In this document: one piece after another, positions 62,612 to 64,000 of the stretch
Position numbering within the stretch: position 1 is the stretch's first letter
Layout: the number at the start of each line of letters is the position of its first letter
Assembly (NCBI GenBank): GCA_964017045.1
Contig: OZ024798.1
Coordinates: forward strand, 11,716,995 to 11,780,994
Length of the DNA: 64,000 bases
Direction: 5' to 3'
DNA from: Omphiscola glabra
Lineage: Eukaryota > Mollusca > Gastropoda > Lymnaeidae
Notes under the pieces: model-generated
Databases searched by the model: none
What the model saw: the letters and a program-made list of their open reading frames with translations, nothing else
Told to the model about the DNA's origin: nothing
Program-made: the position numbers and the translations under genes

Positions 62612-63054
62612 GGTCATCTTATACGTCGGGGGGGGTAAACTTATAAGCCGGGGGGTCATCTTATACGCCGGGGGTGTCATCTTATACGCCGGGGGTGTCA
62701 TCTTATACGCCGGGAGTGTCATCTTATACGCCGGGGGTGTCATCTTATACGTCGGGGGTCATCTTATACGCAGGGGGTCATCTTAAACGCAGAGGGTCAT
62801 CTTATACGCCGGGGGTCATCTTATACGCCGGGGGTCATCTTATACGCAGGGGGTCATCTTATACGCCGGGGGTCATCTTATACGCCGGGGGTCATCTTAT
62901 ACGCCGGGGGTCATCTTATACGCAGGGGTCATCTTATACGCCGGGGGGTCATCTTATACGCAGGGGGTCATCTTATACGCAGGTGTTCATCTTAAACGCA
63001 GGGGGTCATCGAGTACGCTGGGGGTCATCTTATACGCCGGGGTCGTCTTATAAG
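62612..63054 (+). repeat. ~19-bp minisatellite derived from a TIR motif
   Basis: About 22 copies of GGGGTCATCTTATACGCCG, with CGCAGG variants interspersed. It overlaps the left end of the pogo-like element. Confidence 0.9.
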
Positions 63055-63303
63055 CTTGACGTGATTGGCTGGTTGTTGTTTATTGGGATTGTCGATTCTG
63101 AGGGAAAGCCAGTCTATCTGGTGAGCAGATGCATGTGGTGGTGAATACAGTACAGCACAAGTATCTGTACATACAGTACAGTACAGCGCCAGTATCGGAA
63201 CATACATTACATTACAGCACCATGTATATATACATACTGTCCAGCACGACACTTGTAAATGTACCGGCTCCTACAGTACAGAACCAACAGTAGCGACCCC
63301 ATC

Positions 63304-63950
63304 ATGGCTGCACCAGCAAGAAGAAAGAAATATGAAGCCAGTTTCAGACCATAAGTTGTAAACTTTGCCGCAGGACACCATGACCATGCTGCTGCAAGAC
63401 AATATGGAGTATCAAAAAAAAAAGATGGTTTGGGACTGGGAAGCGGATGAAAAGAAATTAAAGAGTATGCCAAGGGGTAAGTGTGCATGAAGAAGAGGCA
63501 TCCCCACATCGGCCAAAACTCGAAAAACGTGTAGCAGACGCGGTGAATGAGCGTCGCCAAGACGGTTATGCAGTGGCGTAGCGAGCTTAACTCGTGCCCG
63601 GGGCACAATACCTTTTTAGCGCCCCCAAATACCTTTTTAGCGCCCCCCAATTCGAAAACCATACTATATTATAGTAAAATATACCATTTGGCGCCCCATT
63701 GTGAGTAGCGCCCGGGGCATGATGCCACCCTTGCTCCCCCTCACTACGCCCCTGCGATTATGTGGTGACAATAAATCAAATACCTTTGTTTGTCACCTCA
63801 GTGCGCCAAATCTCACCCAGATCACAGCAACAGATTTTTAAGGCCGCTGTATACTGTGTACTATATTTTTGGAAAGGCATAATCTGGTTATGAGGCAAAA
63901 GACGATACTTGCACAAAAATCACCTGCTGATATCGATGCCAAAGTGAATA
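63304..63950 (+). pseudogene. Tigger/pogo-type transposase pseudogene
   Basis: Reading pieces in order give MAAPARRKKYEASF, a stop, VVNFAAGHHDHAAARQYGVS (the N-terminal helix-turn-helix region), a frameshift, DWEADEKKLKSMP, then HRPKLEKRVADAVNERRQDG. After the inserted MITE come VVTINQI and RHNLVMRQKT, followed by QKSPADIDAKV. This order matches the CENP-B-like DNA-binding half of Tigger transposases. Several stops and frame changes and the absence of the DDE catalytic half make it non-functional. Confidence 0.8.
63563..63762 (+). mobile_element. hAT-type MITE, family A copy 2, inside the transposase
   Basis: The element is 63571-63754 (184 bp), ends CAGTGGCGTAGCGAG and TCACTACGCCCCTG, flanked by CGGTTATG and CGATTATG (seven of eight match). 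Removing it and one duplication restores the reading around the DGY codons of the transposase, which confirms the boundaries. It is very similar to the copy at 19.8 kb. Confidence 0.85.
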
Positions 63951-63958
63951 GTTGCCAT

Positions 63959-64000
63959 GGATCATCATCACCATCATTTCCCATTAGTCCTTGGACCGTT
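63959..64000 (-). mobile_element. LINE 3' end, copy C (cut by window edge)
   Basis: ATCATCATCACCATCAT followed by TTAGTCCTTGGACCGTT equals the start of the 20.9-kb minus-strand copy, so a third 3' end of that LINE lies here, its triplet tail abutting the transposase relic. Confidence 0.7.

Larger units (their letters stand above)
62551..64000 (+). mobile_element. Decayed pogo/Tigger DNA transposon (partial)
   Basis: The left end carries TATTTTCCGGCGTAGAAGAC (62554-62573), a terminal-repeat-like motif whose complement (GTCTTCTACGCCGG) matches the unit of the adjacent minisatellite. An untranslated stretch (63056-63303) then leads to a broken Tigger-type transposase. The right end lies outside the window or has been lost. 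The link between the end motif and the transposase is inferred from adjacency and my recollection of such termini. Confidence 0.55.

Overview
This window looks like non-coding-rich nuclear DNA of a gastropod mollusc, most likely a pulmonate (panpulmonate) snail. That is an inference from three things: an intron-containing neuropeptide receptor of the bombesin/CCHamide/EP (GGNG) class; copies of a SPIN-like hAT transposon, a horizontally transferred family reported from pond snails among invertebrates; and a snail-style mix of tRNA-derived SINEs, Helitron-like elements with ~170-bp core repeats and LINE fragments. No bacterial, organellar or viral gene was recognised.

The only convincing protein-coding gene is a class A GPCR on the minus strand (38008-42250). 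I assembled it from three exons with consensus GT/AG junctions: exon 1 42250-42042, exon 2 41040-40926, exon 3 38946-38008. They join in frame into about 420 residues with seven membrane segments, DRY, CWLP and NPFALY motifs. At least one non-coding 5' exon is probably further upstream. Intron 1 holds a SPIN-like element and intron 2 a 551-bp inverted-repeat element.

Layout. 0.2-11.6 kb: a fold-back element, SPIN-like copy 1, a SINE fragment, several minisatellites (including ~67 copies of a 19-mer) and an unclassified dispersed repeat. 12.0-16.2 kb: Helitron-like element 1 (minus), inserted beside or into a LINE C-terminal fragment (16.2-16.7 kb). 16.8-31.1 kb: many minisatellites, hAT-type MITEs with 8-bp duplications, LINE 3' ends with ATG-repeat tails, a SINE inside a 36-bp array, and a GC-rich insertion with 17-bp direct repeats. 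33-37.6 kb: SPIN-like copy 2 and more arrays. 38.0-42.3 kb: the receptor. 43.4-50.2 kb: arrays of 72-, 50-, 38-, 46- and 16-bp units, a hAT MITE and a SINE. 50.3-59.4 kb: a Helitron-like relative, SPIN-like copy 4, a second copy of the dispersed repeat, and Helitron-like element 2 (plus, about 4.9 kb) carrying a dimeric ~340-bp satellite array. 59.7-64.0 kb: an 18-bp array, a 27-bp array that may be coding, and a decayed pogo/Tigger element whose terminal-repeat motif has expanded into a minisatellite and which is interrupted by a hAT MITE and a LINE 3' end.

By my tally about a fifth of the window is minisatellite or microsatellite DNA and at least another fifth is recognisable mobile DNA. 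Most long open reading frames are by-products of repeat units whose length is a multiple of three. The most interesting signals are the Helitron family with higher-order core repeats, the SPIN-like copies, the TIR-derived minisatellite, and the third-position bias of variation in the 27-bp array.
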